A DNA stretch of 64,000 bases from Brevundimonas pishanensis (GTDB taxonomy: Bacteria > Pseudomonadota > Alphaproteobacteria > Caulobacterales > Caulobacteraceae). The notes under the pieces were generated by a model that saw only the letters and a program-made list of their open reading frames with translations, was not told the DNA's origin and searched no databases. The stretch is taken from contig NZ_JAJKBG010000005.1 of NCBI RefSeq assembly GCF_022750635.1, positions 124,001-188,000 on the forward strand, written 5' to 3'. The position numbers and the translations under genes were made by a program. Numbering within the stretch: position 1 is the first letter of the stretch; every line of letters begins with the position of its first letter. Of this stretch, positions 46,950-56,091 are shown piece after piece.

Positions 46950-47324
46950 ATGACCATGAGCAGCAGCCATCAACGATTGCAGGGGCGCGCCGCCGTTTGG
47001 GCCGGAGTGCGCGGGCGCTGCCCGAACTGCGGGCAGGGGCGTCTGTTCGCGGGCTGGCTGAAGGTGCAGCCGCGCTGCGAGGCGTGCGGCTTTGCACTGA
47101 AGGATATCGAGACCGGTGACGGGGCAGCCACCTTCATCATGCAGATTACAGGCGCGACCGTGGGCATGGCCGCCGTGGCGTTCAATCTGGCGGTCCAGCC
47201 CCCGCTCTGGCTCAATCTGGTGATCTGGCTGCCGTTGGTGGTTCTTGTCTCGGGGGGCTTGATGCGACCCGGAAAGGGGTTGATGACAGCCCTGAATATG
47301 CTGCGTACCCGCAAGGACGGCTGA
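46950..47324 (+). CDS. DUF983 membrane protein
   Basis: The 124-residue protein has two CxxC pairs near the N-terminus (RGRCPNCGQG and RCEACGFAL), probably a zinc ribbon, and two membrane helices. DUF983 genes sit next to ctaE and SURF1 in many alphaproteobacteria, which suggests a role in oxidase biogenesis, though none is proven. The start may be the ATG at 46950 or at 46956. Its stop overlaps the SURF1 start. Confidence 0.88.
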   Translation: MTMSSSHQRLQGRAAVWAGVRGRCPNCGQGRLFAGWLKVQPRCEACGFALKDIETGDGAATFIMQITGATVGMAAVAFNLAVQPPLWLNLVIWLPLVVLVSGGLMRPGKGLMTALNMLRTRKDG

Positions 47325-48067
47325 TGTCTGATACCCGCTCCAAATCCAAGCCGCGCTTTCCCGTTGTTTTGACGGCGCTGACGGCGGTCTCGCTTGTGGC
47401 CCTGATCAGCCTGGGGGTCTGGCAGGTCGAGCGTCTGCAGTGGAAGGAAGGCCTGATCGCGGCCAGTGCCGAGGCAGAGGCCCAGCCGCCCGCACCGGTG
47501 GACGAGGTGCTGGCTTCGGCCGCGCCGGAGTTCCGCAAGGTTTTGGTTCTGTGTCGCGGGCTGAACACTGCCCCGTTTGTCGAGTTGCGCTCGATCGAAG
47601 AGGGGCAGCCGGGCTTTCGTTTGATTTCGGCCTGTCCGCTGGCGAACGGGCAGTCGATCCTGATCGATCGCGGCTTTGTCGGTCAGGATGTCACGGCGCG
47701 TCCGGTCGTCGGGAACAACGCCGCCATGCCCGTCTCGTTCACGGGGGTGGTGCGTAAGCCGGTCAAACCGTCGGGTATGACGCCGCCGCCCGAGGGCAAT
47801 GTCTTCTTCGGGCGCGACCCCGCGGCCATGGCCGAGGTGCTGGGTGTGAAGACGCAGGTTTCGCCGTGGATCATCTATGCCGCCACGCCGATCAATCCGG
47901 AGATCGAGGGGCTGCACCCCTCGGTGCCGCCTGCGGCCTTCAGCAATAACCACGCCGGATATGCCGCGACATGGTTCGGCCTCGCTGTTGTCCTGATCGG
48001 CGTCTATATAGGGCTGCTGCGCCGTCGCCTGATGCGAACGGCCGACCTGCAAGGAAATACCCCCTGA
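47324..48067 (+). CDS. SURF1 family oxidase assembly protein
   Basis: The 247-residue protein has the SURF1 topology: a membrane helix near each end and a periplasmic domain between. The family motifs LISLGVWQVERLQWKEGLI, QSILIDRGFV and the C-terminal NNHAGYAATWFGLAVVLIGV are present. SURF1 delivers haem a to subunit I. The last codons overlap the start of the M16 peptidase gene. Confidence 0.95.
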   Translation: MSDTRSKSKPRFPVVLTALTAVSLVALISLGVWQVERLQWKEGLIAASAEAEAQPPAPVDEVLASAAPEFRKVLVLCRGLNTAPFVELRSIEEGQPGFRLISACPLANGQSILIDRGFVGQDVTARPVVGNNAAMPVSFTGVVRKPVKPSGMTPPPEGNVFFGRDPAAMAEVLGVKTQVSPWIIYAATPINPEIEGLHPSVPPAAFSNNHAGYAATWFGLAVVLIGVYIGLLRRRLMRTADLQGNTP

Positions 48068-49356
48068 CTGTCCGCCTGCACACGCTGTCCAACGGCGTAA
48101 GACTGATTTGCGATCCGCTGCCCGGTCGTCGCACCTTTGCCCTGAATGTTGCCGTCGCAGGCGGCGCGCGTATGGAAAGCGAGGCCCAGTCGGGCTGGTC
48201 GCACTTCCTGGAGCATCTGGTGTTCAAGGGCGCGGGGGAGATGGGCGCACGCGATATCGTCGAGCGGGTGGAGGCCACGGGCGGCACCATCAATGCAGCC
48301 ACCGGCTATGAGCGCACCAGCTTTGATATCCGTGGCGTGGACGGCTCGCTGGAGCTGTCGATGCAGGTGCTGTCGGACCTTGTATTCCGACCGGCGCTGG
48401 ATCCCGTCGAGATCGAGCGCGAGAAGGACGTCGTGGCGCAGGAGATCGCTGAGGCGTTCGACACCCCCGATGACCATGTTTTCGAAATGGCGCAGGCGAC
48501 GGCTTTCTTTGACCAGTCGCTGGGGCGTCCGATCCTTGGCTCCGTCGAAAGCCTGAAGCCGGTCACGCGCGAACAGATTTCAGCATGGCGTGCGGCGCTC
48601 TATTCCCCGGACCGGATGGTCGTGTCCGTGTCGGGCGGGGTGGACGAGGCCGAACTGTTGAAGCTGGCCGAGACATGGTTCGGTTCCGAAGTGGCCGGAC
48701 CCGCACCGGTCATTGCCGAGGCGCAGTTCATCGGCGGCGAGGCCCGCATGGCCCGCAAGATTGAACAGGCCAATCTGGTATTCCAGATGGTGGCTCCGTC
48801 GGCGACGTCGGAAGACCTGCCGACCGCGCGTCTGTTCACCGAGATTCTGGGCGGAGGCATGGCCTCGCGCCTGTTCCAGTCGGCGCGCGAAGAACGCGGG
48901 CTGGCCTATGCGATCGACGCCTATATGGAGCCCTATGCCGATGTCGGCCTGCTCGGCATCTATGCGGGTGCGGCTGCCGAACGCTCGCAGGAGCTGGCCG
49001 AGGTCTGCGCCCAGCAGGTGGTGCAACTGGCGCTGGACGGGCCGACCGAGGCCGAGATGCAGCGCGCCAAGGCGGTGATGAAGGCCGGTCTGTGGATGTC
49101 GGACGAAAGCGCCGCCAGCCGCTCGGCACGCCATGCCACACAAGCACTGGTCTATGGGCATCTGGTTTCGTCGGACGATCTGGCTGATTCGCTTGAGGCG
49201 GTTACGACCGAGGGGATGCGCGCCTTTGGCGAGGGGCTGTTGTCCGACGGTCTCACCGCAACGGCGGTTTTGGGTCCCAAGGCGGCCATCAAGGCCGGAA
49301 AAGCCTTTGCATCCACAGTTGATGCCGCCCGCACGGGCTATCGCTCGCAGGCTTGA
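48064..49356 (+). CDS. M16 family zinc peptidase, probable CTG start
   Basis: The 430-residue protein has the inverted zinc motif HFLEH (His47, Glu50, His51) and the downstream acidic segment IAEAFDTPDDHVFE, as in mitochondrial-processing-peptidase-like enzymes. The C-terminal half is the inactive partner domain. No ATG, GTG or TTG lies near the expected start. A CTG at 48064 gives exactly the usual N-terminus (TVRLHTLSNGV), overlaps the SURF1 stop by four bases, and has AAGGAA seven bases upstream. The alternative ATG at 47971 would overlap SURF1 by 97 bases. Confidence 0.92.
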   Translation: MTVRLHTLSNGVRLICDPLPGRRTFALNVAVAGGARMESEAQSGWSHFLEHLVFKGAGEMGARDIVERVEATGGTINAATGYERTSFDIRGVDGSLELSMQVLSDLVFRPALDPVEIEREKDVVAQEIAEAFDTPDDHVFEMAQATAFFDQSLGRPILGSVESLKPVTREQISAWRAALYSPDRMVVSVSGGVDEAELLKLAETWFGSEVAGPAPVIAEAQFIGGEARMARKIEQANLVFQMVAPSATSEDLPTARLFTEILGGGMASRLFQSAREERGLAYAIDAYMEPYADVGLLGIYAGAAAERSQELAEVCAQQVVQLALDGPTEAEMQRAKAVMKAGLWMSDESAASRSARHATQALVYGHLVSSDDLADSLEAVTTEGMRAFGEGLLSDGLTATAVLGPKAAIKAGKAFASTVDAARTGYRSQA

Positions 49357-49374
49357 AGCGTTTAGAACAGGCGC

Positions 49375-49983
49375 ATGGCCTTGTTTGACTGGAAATCGGA
49401 AAACGAGGGCCCGGTTCTTTACGGGGCCGGGGTCATGTTGCGACCGCCGCGTCCGTCGGACTATCGCGAGTGGGCCGAGATCCGCGAAGCCTCGCGGGAC
49501 TATCTGCAACCGTGGGAGCCGGCATGGGCCGAGGATGACCTGACCCGCGGGGCCTATAAGCGCCGCTTGGCAGTCTATGCGCGCGAGATGGAACTGGGCA
49601 CCGCCTATCCGTTCTTTGTGCTGGACCAGCAGACAGGCGGACTGGTCGGAGCGATCACCCTGTCGAACATTCGCCGCGGTGTCGCGGAAACGGGAACGCT
49701 TGGTTACTGGATCGGGCGTCCATATGCGGGCGAGGGACGTGCTACGGCGGCCGTCGGGGCGGTTCTGGACTTTGCATTCGGAGGCTTGGCGCTGCACCGC
49801 GTGGAAGCGGCATGCGTGCCATCCAATCATGCGTCGCGCCGCGTACTGGAGAAGTCGGGCTTCCGACACGAGGGAATGGCGAAGGCTTATTTGAAAATTA
49901 ACGGCGTGTGGGCAGATCATCTGCTGTTTGGCGTTTTGGAGGCCGACCTCGGGGGGCGGAAGCAGCCAGAACGTGACCAATGA
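49375..49983 (+). CDS. GNAT family N-acetyltransferase, RimJ-like
   Basis: The 202-residue protein is a RimJ/RimL-type acetyltransferase: LRPPRPSDYREWAEIREAS, GYWIGRPYAGEGRATAAVGA (acetyl-CoA loop) and LHRVEAACVPSNHASRRVLE, GFRHEGMAKAYLKINGVWAD. It probably acetylates the N-terminus of a ribosomal protein or another target. It follows the M16 gene by 18 bases and precedes the phosphodiesterase gene by a few bases, so the three genes probably share a transcript. Confidence 0.92.
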   Translation: MALFDWKSENEGPVLYGAGVMLRPPRPSDYREWAEIREASRDYLQPWEPAWAEDDLTRGAYKRRLAVYAREMELGTAYPFFVLDQQTGGLVGAITLSNIRRGVAETGTLGYWIGRPYAGEGRATAAVGAVLDFAFGGLALHRVEAACVPSNHASRRVLEKSGFRHEGMAKAYLKINGVWADHLLFGVLEADLGGRKQPERDQ

Positions 49984-49990
49984 GGCAATA

Positions 49991-51673
49991 TTGACCCAAC
50001 GTTCCAGAGCGCATGCGTGGGACCCGACCATGGCCCTCGAGGCCTTGGCGGCCGCAGATTCTGCGTTGTGGGTCTGGACCCCGTCGCAGGACAGCATCAG
50101 CTTTAGCGGTGCGACTCCTTCAATCGGACTAGGCCCGTTGGCACCTGAGTGCACGGCGGCGACCTTTGTGGCCATGGCCCTGCCGCAGGACCGCGCCCTT
50201 GCGGAGCGGCTGCTGAAGCCCCGCGCAGAAGGTGCCGAGATTTCCGTGCGCCTGAGAATGCGCGGGTCCGAAACCTGCCTGTGGCGCGGGGTCTGGCTTG
50301 AGGACGGTTTGCGCGCGGCGGGCATTGTCACGCTGGAACACCGGATGATCGGAACGGGGCGATGCGACCTGACGCATCTGCTGGATCGCCGCTCCTTCCT
50401 TGGCCGTGTGAGCGAAGGTCTGGTCCAGCCCGGCGAGTTCGAGATGGTTATCGCCGATCTGGACCGCCTAAAGCGGCTGAACGAGGCGCTTGGGCCGGAG
50501 CGGGCGGACCTTGTCCTGTCGACGCTGGGCTCGCGTCTGTCGGCAGCCTTCCCCAATGAAGCCGCTCCCGCACGTATCGGCGAGGACGAGTTTGCTGTTT
50601 TCGTGCGACGGGACCGTCAGTCGGGGGCCGGGACGGCATCCACCGCCGAACGGATGCGCGGGGCGCTGGAACTGCCGATGTCGGTGGCCGGCTATGACAT
50701 CTATCCCAGCGTGTCGATCGGTGCGGCAAGCGCCGAGGGCGGTGCCGATGCGCCTGCCGCAGGCGAGTTGCTGCGTCGGGCTTCCCTGGCGCTGGAGCGG
50801 GCCAAGACGGGCGGGCGCGGCGGTGCGGCGGCCTATGGTCGTGCGCTTGAGAATGACAGCCTGTCGCGGCTGGCGCTGGAAAGCGAACTTCGCAACGCCT
50901 TCAGCCGCGGCGAGATCGAACCCTTCTATCAGCCCATCGTGAATCTTTCGACGGGGGCTGTGGCCGGCTTTGAGGCGCTGGCGCGCTGGCGTCACCCGCA
51001 ACGCGGACTGGTGCCGCCCGACGAGTTCCTGTCACTGACCGAAGAGATGGGTCTGATGGCGGAGCTGGGTTTGGTGATGATGCGTCAGGCGGCGCGTCAA
51101 CTGGCCGAGTGGCTGTCGCGCCATCCGGCGGCGGGCGATCTGTTCTGCAGCGTGAACCTGTCGGTCGGCGAGATCGAGCGTCCGCATCTGGTTCAGGATG
51201 TTGCCGACATTATCGCCACGACCGGTCTGCCCAAGGGCGCCCTGAAGCTGGAAGTGACGGAAAGCGACATTATGCGCGATCCGAACAAGGCCGCCGAAGT
51301 GCTGGCCTCGCTGCGCGAGGTCGGGGCATCGCTGGCGCTCGATGATTTCGGCACCGGCTTCTCGTCGCTGTCCTATCTGGCGCGACTGCCGTTCGATACG
51401 CTCAAGATCGACCGCTATTTCGTTCTGACGATGGACAAGGACGAGGGCTCGGCCAAGATCGTGCGTTCGGTTGTGAACCTCGGGCGCGACCTGTCGCTGG
51501 AAGTGGTGGCCGAGGGCGTGGAGAACGCCAGCCTGGCCTATCTGCTGGTGCAGGACGGCTGCCACTATGGTCAGGGCTTCGGCTATGCGCCCGCGCTGCC
51601 TGCGCAGGAGGCAGAGGTCTATCTGAACGAGTCGCTGGTGGACGGCGCGGCACCGATCAAGGCGCGCAGCTAG
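49991..51673 (+). CDS. pdeA: PAS-GEDEF-EAL cyclic-di-GMP phosphodiesterase, PdeA-like
   Basis: About 560 residues: an N-terminal PAS-like part (AADSALWVWTPSQDSISFSG), a degenerate GGDEF domain reading GEDEF, and an EAL domain with an intact active site (FEALARWRHP, KLEVTESD, DDFGTGFSSL, KIDRYF, VVAEGVEN). This is the architecture of Caulobacter PdeA, whose GEDEF domain binds GTP and activates the EAL phosphodiesterase, and which ClpXP removes at the swarmer-to-stalked transition with help from CpdR. Orthology is inferred. The TTG at 49991 has GAGG five bases upstream; a GTG at 49973 and an ATG at 50030 are alternatives. Confidence 0.88.
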   Translation: MTQRSRAHAWDPTMALEALAAADSALWVWTPSQDSISFSGATPSIGLGPLAPECTAATFVAMALPQDRALAERLLKPRAEGAEISVRLRMRGSETCLWRGVWLEDGLRAAGIVTLEHRMIGTGRCDLTHLLDRRSFLGRVSEGLVQPGEFEMVIADLDRLKRLNEALGPERADLVLSTLGSRLSAAFPNEAAPARIGEDEFAVFVRRDRQSGAGTASTAERMRGALELPMSVAGYDIYPSVSIGAASAEGGADAPAAGELLRRASLALERAKTGGRGGAAAYGRALENDSLSRLALESELRNAFSRGEIEPFYQPIVNLSTGAVAGFEALARWRHPQRGLVPPDEFLSLTEEMGLMAELGLVMMRQAARQLAEWLSRHPAAGDLFCSVNLSVGEIERPHLVQDVADIIATTGLPKGALKLEVTESDIMRDPNKAAEVLASLREVGASLALDDFGTGFSSLSYLARLPFDTLKIDRYFVLTMDKDEGSAKIVRSVVNLGRDLSLEVVAEGVENASLAYLLVQDGCHYGQGFGYAPALPAQEAEVYLNESLVDGAAPIKARS

Positions 51674-51677
51674 TGCG

Positions 51678-52283
51678 TCAGGCGGTGCCGCCTTGCGATG
51701 ACAAGCGGCCCGCATCGATGCCCAGCAGAGCCAGTGCGCGTTGCCATTTGGTGTCATAGGCTTCGTCGAAGATCAGCGACGGGTCGGCATCCATGGTCAG
51801 CCAGACGTTCTCGCTCAACTCTTCCTCGAGCTGGCCTTCGTCCCATCCGGCGTAACCGAGAACCAGCGTCGAGCGGGCGGGACCGGTAATCTCGCCCATG
51901 GCCGCCAGAGCTTCGCGTGTGCCGGTGACGGCCATGCCGCCAGTGACCCGAAGGCTGGTCTCCTCGCTGAACCAGTCGTCGGTATGAAGCACGAAGCCGC
52001 GCTCCTGCTCGACGGGGCCGCCGATGAGGACAGGGCGGCCGACCGCACCGTGGGTCGGGGCGTTCAGCTTTTCAAGTACGAAGGCCAGATCCACACCAGG
52101 AGCGGGAAGGTCCAGTCGCAGACCCATAGCGTGGTCGTCATCATGGGTGCAGACCAGAATGACCGCGTGCTCGAAACGCTCGTCATCGATACCCGGCATG
52201 GCCACCAACAGGCGACCGGCCAACGAGGGCCACTCCAGCGACGATGGCGGGGTCTGGTCATCGGGGGGTAAAACAGCACTCAT
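51678..52283 (-). CDS. yqgE: YqgE/AlgH family protein (DUF179)
   Basis: The ATG at 52283 gives 201 residues of normal length. Signatures: SLAGRLLVAMPGIDDERFEHAVILVC, APTHGAVGRPVLIGGPV, STLVLGYAGWDEGQLEEEL and WLTMDADPSLIF. The family fold is known but its role is not settled. It is convergent with the phosphodiesterase gene, four bases apart. The upstream open frame continues antisense to the peroxiredoxin gene and is not part of it. Confidence 0.93.
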   Translation of the reverse strand: MSAVLPPDDQTPPSSLEWPSLAGRLLVAMPGIDDERFEHAVILVCTHDDDHAMGLRLDLPAPGVDLAFVLEKLNAPTHGAVGRPVLIGGPVEQERGFVLHTDDWFSEETSLRVTGGMAVTGTREALAAMGEITGPARSTLVLGYAGWDEGQLEEELSENVWLTMDADPSLIFDEAYDTKWQRALALLGIDAGRLSSQGGTA

Positions 52284-52505
52284 AGCTTTATTGTTGGGTT
52301 TGGGACCTTCACGCGCAAGGGCCTTTAGGTCGCATATGGCTCCGCCACACCTCCGAGACAGGGCTTTGCGGGCGGCAGACGCAGAAATCGTCCGCTGGAT
52401 GGTCATTAGGCGGGCGGCAGGGGTTGGCGTCAGGTCGGGTCGCATTATGTTCAAGCCGAACCGTTTTCCGGGTGAGCCGGGGTGCGGTGTCCGGAGGAAA
52501 CACAT

Positions 52506-52994
52506 ATGACCATCAAAACCGGCGAGCGCCTTCCCGACGTCAAGCTGTCGCGCATGACGGCTGACGGCCCGCAACCTGTTCAAGTCGCCGACTTCTTCGG
52601 CGGCAAGACTGTCGCGCTGTTCGCTGTTCCGGGGGCTTTCACCCCGACCTGCTCGGCGCGTCACCTGCCGGGTTACAAGGACAATCTGCCGACCCTGTCG
52701 GACAAGGGTGTGGACGTTGTGGCTTGCGTATCGGTCAACGACCCGTTCGTCATGGGCGCATGGGCCGAGGCCAACGGCCTCAACGGCAATGACGACATCG
52801 TCATGCTGGCCGACGGCAACGGCGAGTTTGCCGAAGCGGTGGGTCTGGCTTTGGACGCAACGGGCTTTGGCATGGGCAAGCGTTCGCAGCGCTATTCCAT
52901 GCTGGTGAAAGACGGTGTGGTCGAGAAGCTGAATGTCGAGCAGGGCGGCGAGTTCAAAGTCTCGTCGGCAGAACACCTGATCGCAGAACTCTAA
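52506..52994 (+). CDS. Peroxiredoxin, Prx5 (AhpC-TSA, redoxin) type
   Basis: The ATG at 52506 follows GGAGGAAAC and gives 162 residues. The peroxidatic Cys49 is in the VPGAFTPTCS motif typical of Prx5 enzymes, with CVSVNDPFVMGAWAEANG downstream. No second conserved Cys is obvious, so it may be a one-Cys enzyme resolved by glutathione or glutaredoxin. It reduces hydrogen and organic peroxides in the cytoplasm. Bases 52284-52505 upstream show no motif I can name. Confidence 0.95.
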   Translation: MTIKTGERLPDVKLSRMTADGPQPVQVADFFGGKTVALFAVPGAFTPTCSARHLPGYKDNLPTLSDKGVDVVACVSVNDPFVMGAWAEANGLNGNDDIVMLADGNGEFAEAVGLALDATGFGMGKRSQRYSMLVKDGVVEKLNVEQGGEFKVSSAEHLIAEL

Positions 52995-53016
52995 GCCTTA
53001 CACAGGCCGAGTTTTG

Positions 53017-53045
53017 AAAGGGGCATCCGGTCGGGTGCCCCTTTT
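53017..53045. terminator. Bidirectional terminator between peroxiredoxin and kinase genes
   Basis: AAAGGGGCA and TGCCCCTTT pair around a ten-base loop, with T runs on both strands. It serves the peroxiredoxin gene and the convergent kinase gene ending at 53047. Confidence 0.88.
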
Positions 53046-53046
53046 G

Positions 53047-54963
53047 TTATGCGGCAGCCGAGGCCGAAGAAGCTTGGGTTTGCGCGGCGCTTTCCAGTGT
53101 GGCCTGTAACGTGGCGATCAGCGAAGCGGGCGTTAGAGGCTTGGCCAGATAGGCGGTCATGCCGGCAGCGGAGCAGGCCATCTGGTCCTCGGGCGCATTG
53201 TCGGCGGTGACGGCGATCACTGGCGTGGTGGCGTTCAGCCCGCCACCCAGACGCAGCCGGCGGGTGGTCTCGCGTCCATCCAGTTCCGGCATGCGGACAT
53301 CCATGAAGATCACATCGAACTGGTTCTGGGAGGCCAGTTCCAGTGCGGTGCAACCATCGGCGGCCATGCTGATATCGCAATCGAACGGCTGAAGGATCAG
53401 CTGGATGGCGCGGCGGTTGATCTCGTGATCGTCCACGACCAGCACACGCAGGGGTGCTTCGTCCGGTTGGTTCTGCGGAGCGGCGGCCGCTTCCGGTTCG
53501 GGCGCAGGCTCAGAGGCGGGCTTGGGCGTTGTTTCGGCGGGCGCGTACGCTTCGGCGAGGGCCGGGGCGGGGATAGCGATCAGCGAGGGTATGAAGGGCA
53601 TCGCAGCAGGGGGGCTGGCGACGACAGGGATGTTGTCTGCGGGCGGCAGAGTGACCGCCGCGTTGAATATCGTGCCCTTGCCAGGGCGGCTGCGGGCGGT
53701 CAGGCGACCTTCCATCAGGCGCATTAGATCGCGGCAAATCGACAGGCCCAGCCCCGATCCGCCGTGGCGTGCGGTGATGTCGTTCGACATCTGATCAAAG
53801 GGCGTGAACAGGCGGGCCAGTTGCGCCTCGGTCATGCCCGAGCCGGTGTCTTCGACCTCGATCATCAGCGAGTGGTTACCCGCATCGTCCAGCCATGTGC
53901 GGCAGCGCAGGGTGATGGTGCCCTGCTCGGTGAATTTGAGCGCGTTGGACAGCAGGTTGTTCAGCACCTGACGCAAGCGGACTTCATCGCCGAGGACGGT
54001 GCCGGGCAGGTTTCCGCCAGTATCCAGACTAAAGCGCAGACCCTTTGCGCGGATGGGGCCCTGCCACATGCGGACGGTCTGGGCGACCATGCGGCGCAGG
54101 TCGAACGCCTGCTCGCAGATGTTCAGACGACCGGCATCGATGCGCGCCTGATCCAGCAGGTCGTTGAGCAGCGAGTTCATCATCCGGCCCGCCTCGCCGA
54201 TCATCTCCAACTGATGGCGAGCGTGGGCCGGGGTCTCCCCGCGTAGGGTTTCGGCACCGGTCATGATGGCGGTTATCGGAGTGCGCAGGTCGTGGGCGAT
54301 AGTGGACAGGAAGCTGGTGCGTGCAGCGACGGCGGCCTCGGCCTCGACGCGCTTGCGCTCGGCCAGCTCGAAGGCGCGGCGCTGGTTGCGGTCGGACTGG
54401 TAGAGGCGGCGCGCCGCAGAGCCGCAGATACCGAGGAAGACGGCAACGGCGGTGGCTACAGCGACCACGGAGTTGGTGTCGGCACCCATGCGGCTGAGCA
54501 GCCATGGCGTGGCGATGAGCGCCAGCGCGCTGGGCATGCAGGTGAGGAGGGTAATGCGGAGCGAGCCCGCGCCGTTGATGATCGACTGCAGCATGCCTGC
54601 GGCCAGATACAGCGTCGCGCAAAGCCCGCCGTAGATGCCCGCGACAAACCACAACGGGACGACCACCCATGCAAATGTGGTGGCCGACATGACCAGAACG
54701 GCATCGCACAGCATGCCCTTGGCACCGCGCGGACCATAGGAGTCGCTACCCAGATCGGGCGACACCACGATGCGCTCGATGCCGATAATCAGCAGATAGA
54801 CGGCCAGCCATCCAAGGATCGGGACGATGCCGATGATGGGAGACATGACCACAGCCGCGGCGGCGGCGGCGGCAATCCGGTGCACCATAGTATTATGGCG
54901 CGTGGTCATAGACTGTGCCCAGCCACCCGCGTTCGACTGCACCGATTGAACAGGTTCGACCAT
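53047..54963 (-). CDS. Hybrid sensor histidine kinase/response regulator
   Basis: The 638-residue protein has about five or six membrane helices (residues 30-185) without a large periplasmic domain, then a HisKA domain with His224 in IAHDLRTPI, an HATPase domain (LNNLLSNALKF, DTGSGM, GGSGLGLSICRDL), a Pro/Ala-rich linker and a receiver domain (VLVVDDHEINRR, FMDVRMPELDG with the acceptor Asp, YLAKPLTP). It should phosphorylate itself and pass phosphate on through a phosphotransferase protein not present here. The stimulus is unknown; membrane state or an intramembrane signal is possible. Confidence 0.95.
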   Translation of the reverse strand: MVEPVQSVQSNAGGWAQSMTTRHNTMVHRIAAAAAAAVVMSPIIGIVPILGWLAVYLLIIGIERIVVSPDLGSDSYGPRGAKGMLCDAVLVMSATTFAWVVVPLWFVAGIYGGLCATLYLAAGMLQSIINGAGSLRITLLTCMPSALALIATPWLLSRMGADTNSVVAVATAVAVFLGICGSAARRLYQSDRNQRRAFELAERKRVEAEAAVAARTSFLSTIAHDLRTPITAIMTGAETLRGETPAHARHQLEMIGEAGRMMNSLLNDLLDQARIDAGRLNICEQAFDLRRMVAQTVRMWQGPIRAKGLRFSLDTGGNLPGTVLGDEVRLRQVLNNLLSNALKFTEQGTITLRCRTWLDDAGNHSLMIEVEDTGSGMTEAQLARLFTPFDQMSNDITARHGGSGLGLSICRDLMRLMEGRLTARSRPGKGTIFNAAVTLPPADNIPVVASPPAAMPFIPSLIAIPAPALAEAYAPAETTPKPASEPAPEPEAAAAPQNQPDEAPLRVLVVDDHEINRRAIQLILQPFDCDISMAADGCTALELASQNQFDVIFMDVRMPELDGRETTRRLRLGGGLNATTPVIAVTADNAPEDQMACSAAGMTAYLAKPLTPASLIATLQATLESAAQTQASSASAAA

Positions 54964-55047
54964 GTCCCCGCCTTTGTCCTGCCCGGCTGTTTTCCCCCCG
55001 GAAAAAGCGGACCGGAATGCCAGTACAGGAAGAGAGCTAATGGACCG

Positions 55048-56085
55048 TCAACGTAACGTGGGTATGGCGTCACTTAAAGTGACGAAACCGTCAGCGCGCA
55101 GATGGGCCAGCAGGTCGCGTTTGATCTCGTGGACCAGACGCGGGCCGCGATAGACGAGGGCGGAATAGAGCTGAACTGCCGAAGCGCCCATCTTGATGCG
55201 GTCATAGGCCTCTTGCCCGCTGTCGATACCGCCGACGGCAATCAGCGGCAGGCGACCTTGCGAGGCTTCGGCGGCGGCTTGCAGCGCGCGACGGGCGAAG
55301 GGTTTGATGGGTGCGCCGGACAGGCCACCTGCCTCGCCCTTGAATGACGATTTCAGGTGGGCAGGGCGCTCCAGCGTGGTGTTGGAGACGATCAGCGCGT
55401 CGATCCTGTGGGCCAGCGAGGCCTCTACGATCATGCCGATCTCTTCGCCGATCAGGTCCGGTGCGATCTTGAGGAAGACCGGAGCGCCGTCGCTCGGGCG
55501 GGCCTCGTTGATGCGGCCCAGCAGGTCGTCCAGCGCTTCGCGGCCCTGAAGCGCGCGTAGGCCCGGTGTGTTGGGCGAGGAGATGTTGATGGTGAAATAG
55601 TCGGCCAGACCGGCGAGGCGTTTCAGGCCCGCGACATAGTCGGCGGCCTTGTCCTCGGTGTCTTTGTTGGCCCCCAGATTGGCACCGATCGGCACGCTGC
55701 GTGGGCGGTCTTTCAGGCGGGCGGCAAATGGCTCCAGCCCGTCATTGTTGAAACCCATGCGGTTGATCACGGCCTGGTCTTCGGTCAGGCGGAACAGGCG
55801 CGGCTTGGGATTGCCAGACTGGGCCTTGGGCGTGACAGACCCACATTCGACCGCGCCGAAGCCCATGCGGGCCAGCCCATGCAGAGCCTCGCCATTCTTG
55901 TCCAGACCGGCGGCCAGACCGACCGGATTGGGGAAGGTCAGGCCAGCAATCGTGACGGCCAGAGCCGGATCGTCGGCGGCAGGCGTGGGCAGGGGTACAA
56001 GTCGGGCGGCCTGAACAGCGGCGCGGTGGGCAACTTCAGGGTCCAGTTGGCGGAACAGGCGCGTGCCCAGATCGGTCAGGGACAT
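55048..56085 (-). CDS. pyrD: Dihydroorotate dehydrogenase, class 2 (quinone)
   Basis: The 345-residue protein has the class 2 N-terminal helical extension that binds the membrane quinone pool, and the FMN barrel with GLAAGLDKNGEAL, the catalytic Ser region INISSPNTPGLRALQ, KIAPDL, ISNTTL and IAVGGIDSGQEAYDRI. It oxidises dihydroorotate to orotate in pyrimidine synthesis. It is last in a probable operon after a methyltransferase, a SixA-like phosphatase and a DUF952 gene, only six bases after the latter. Confidence 0.97.
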   Translation of the reverse strand: MSLTDLGTRLFRQLDPEVAHRAAVQAARLVPLPTPAADDPALAVTIAGLTFPNPVGLAAGLDKNGEALHGLARMGFGAVECGSVTPKAQSGNPKPRLFRLTEDQAVINRMGFNNDGLEPFAARLKDRPRSVPIGANLGANKDTEDKAADYVAGLKRLAGLADYFTINISSPNTPGLRALQGREALDDLLGRINEARPSDGAPVFLKIAPDLIGEEIGMIVEASLAHRIDALIVSNTTLERPAHLKSSFKGEAGGLSGAPIKPFARRALQAAAEASQGRLPLIAVGGIDSGQEAYDRIKMGASAVQLYSALVYRGPRLVHEIKRDLLAHLRADGFVTLSDAIPTLR

Positions 56086-56091
56086 ACGGGC

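Noticed and set aside
51678..52976. A 432-codon minus-strand frame running through the peroxiredoxin gene into yqgE.
   Set aside because: Only the part from the ATG at 52283 is YqgE; the rest is antisense to the peroxiredoxin gene.
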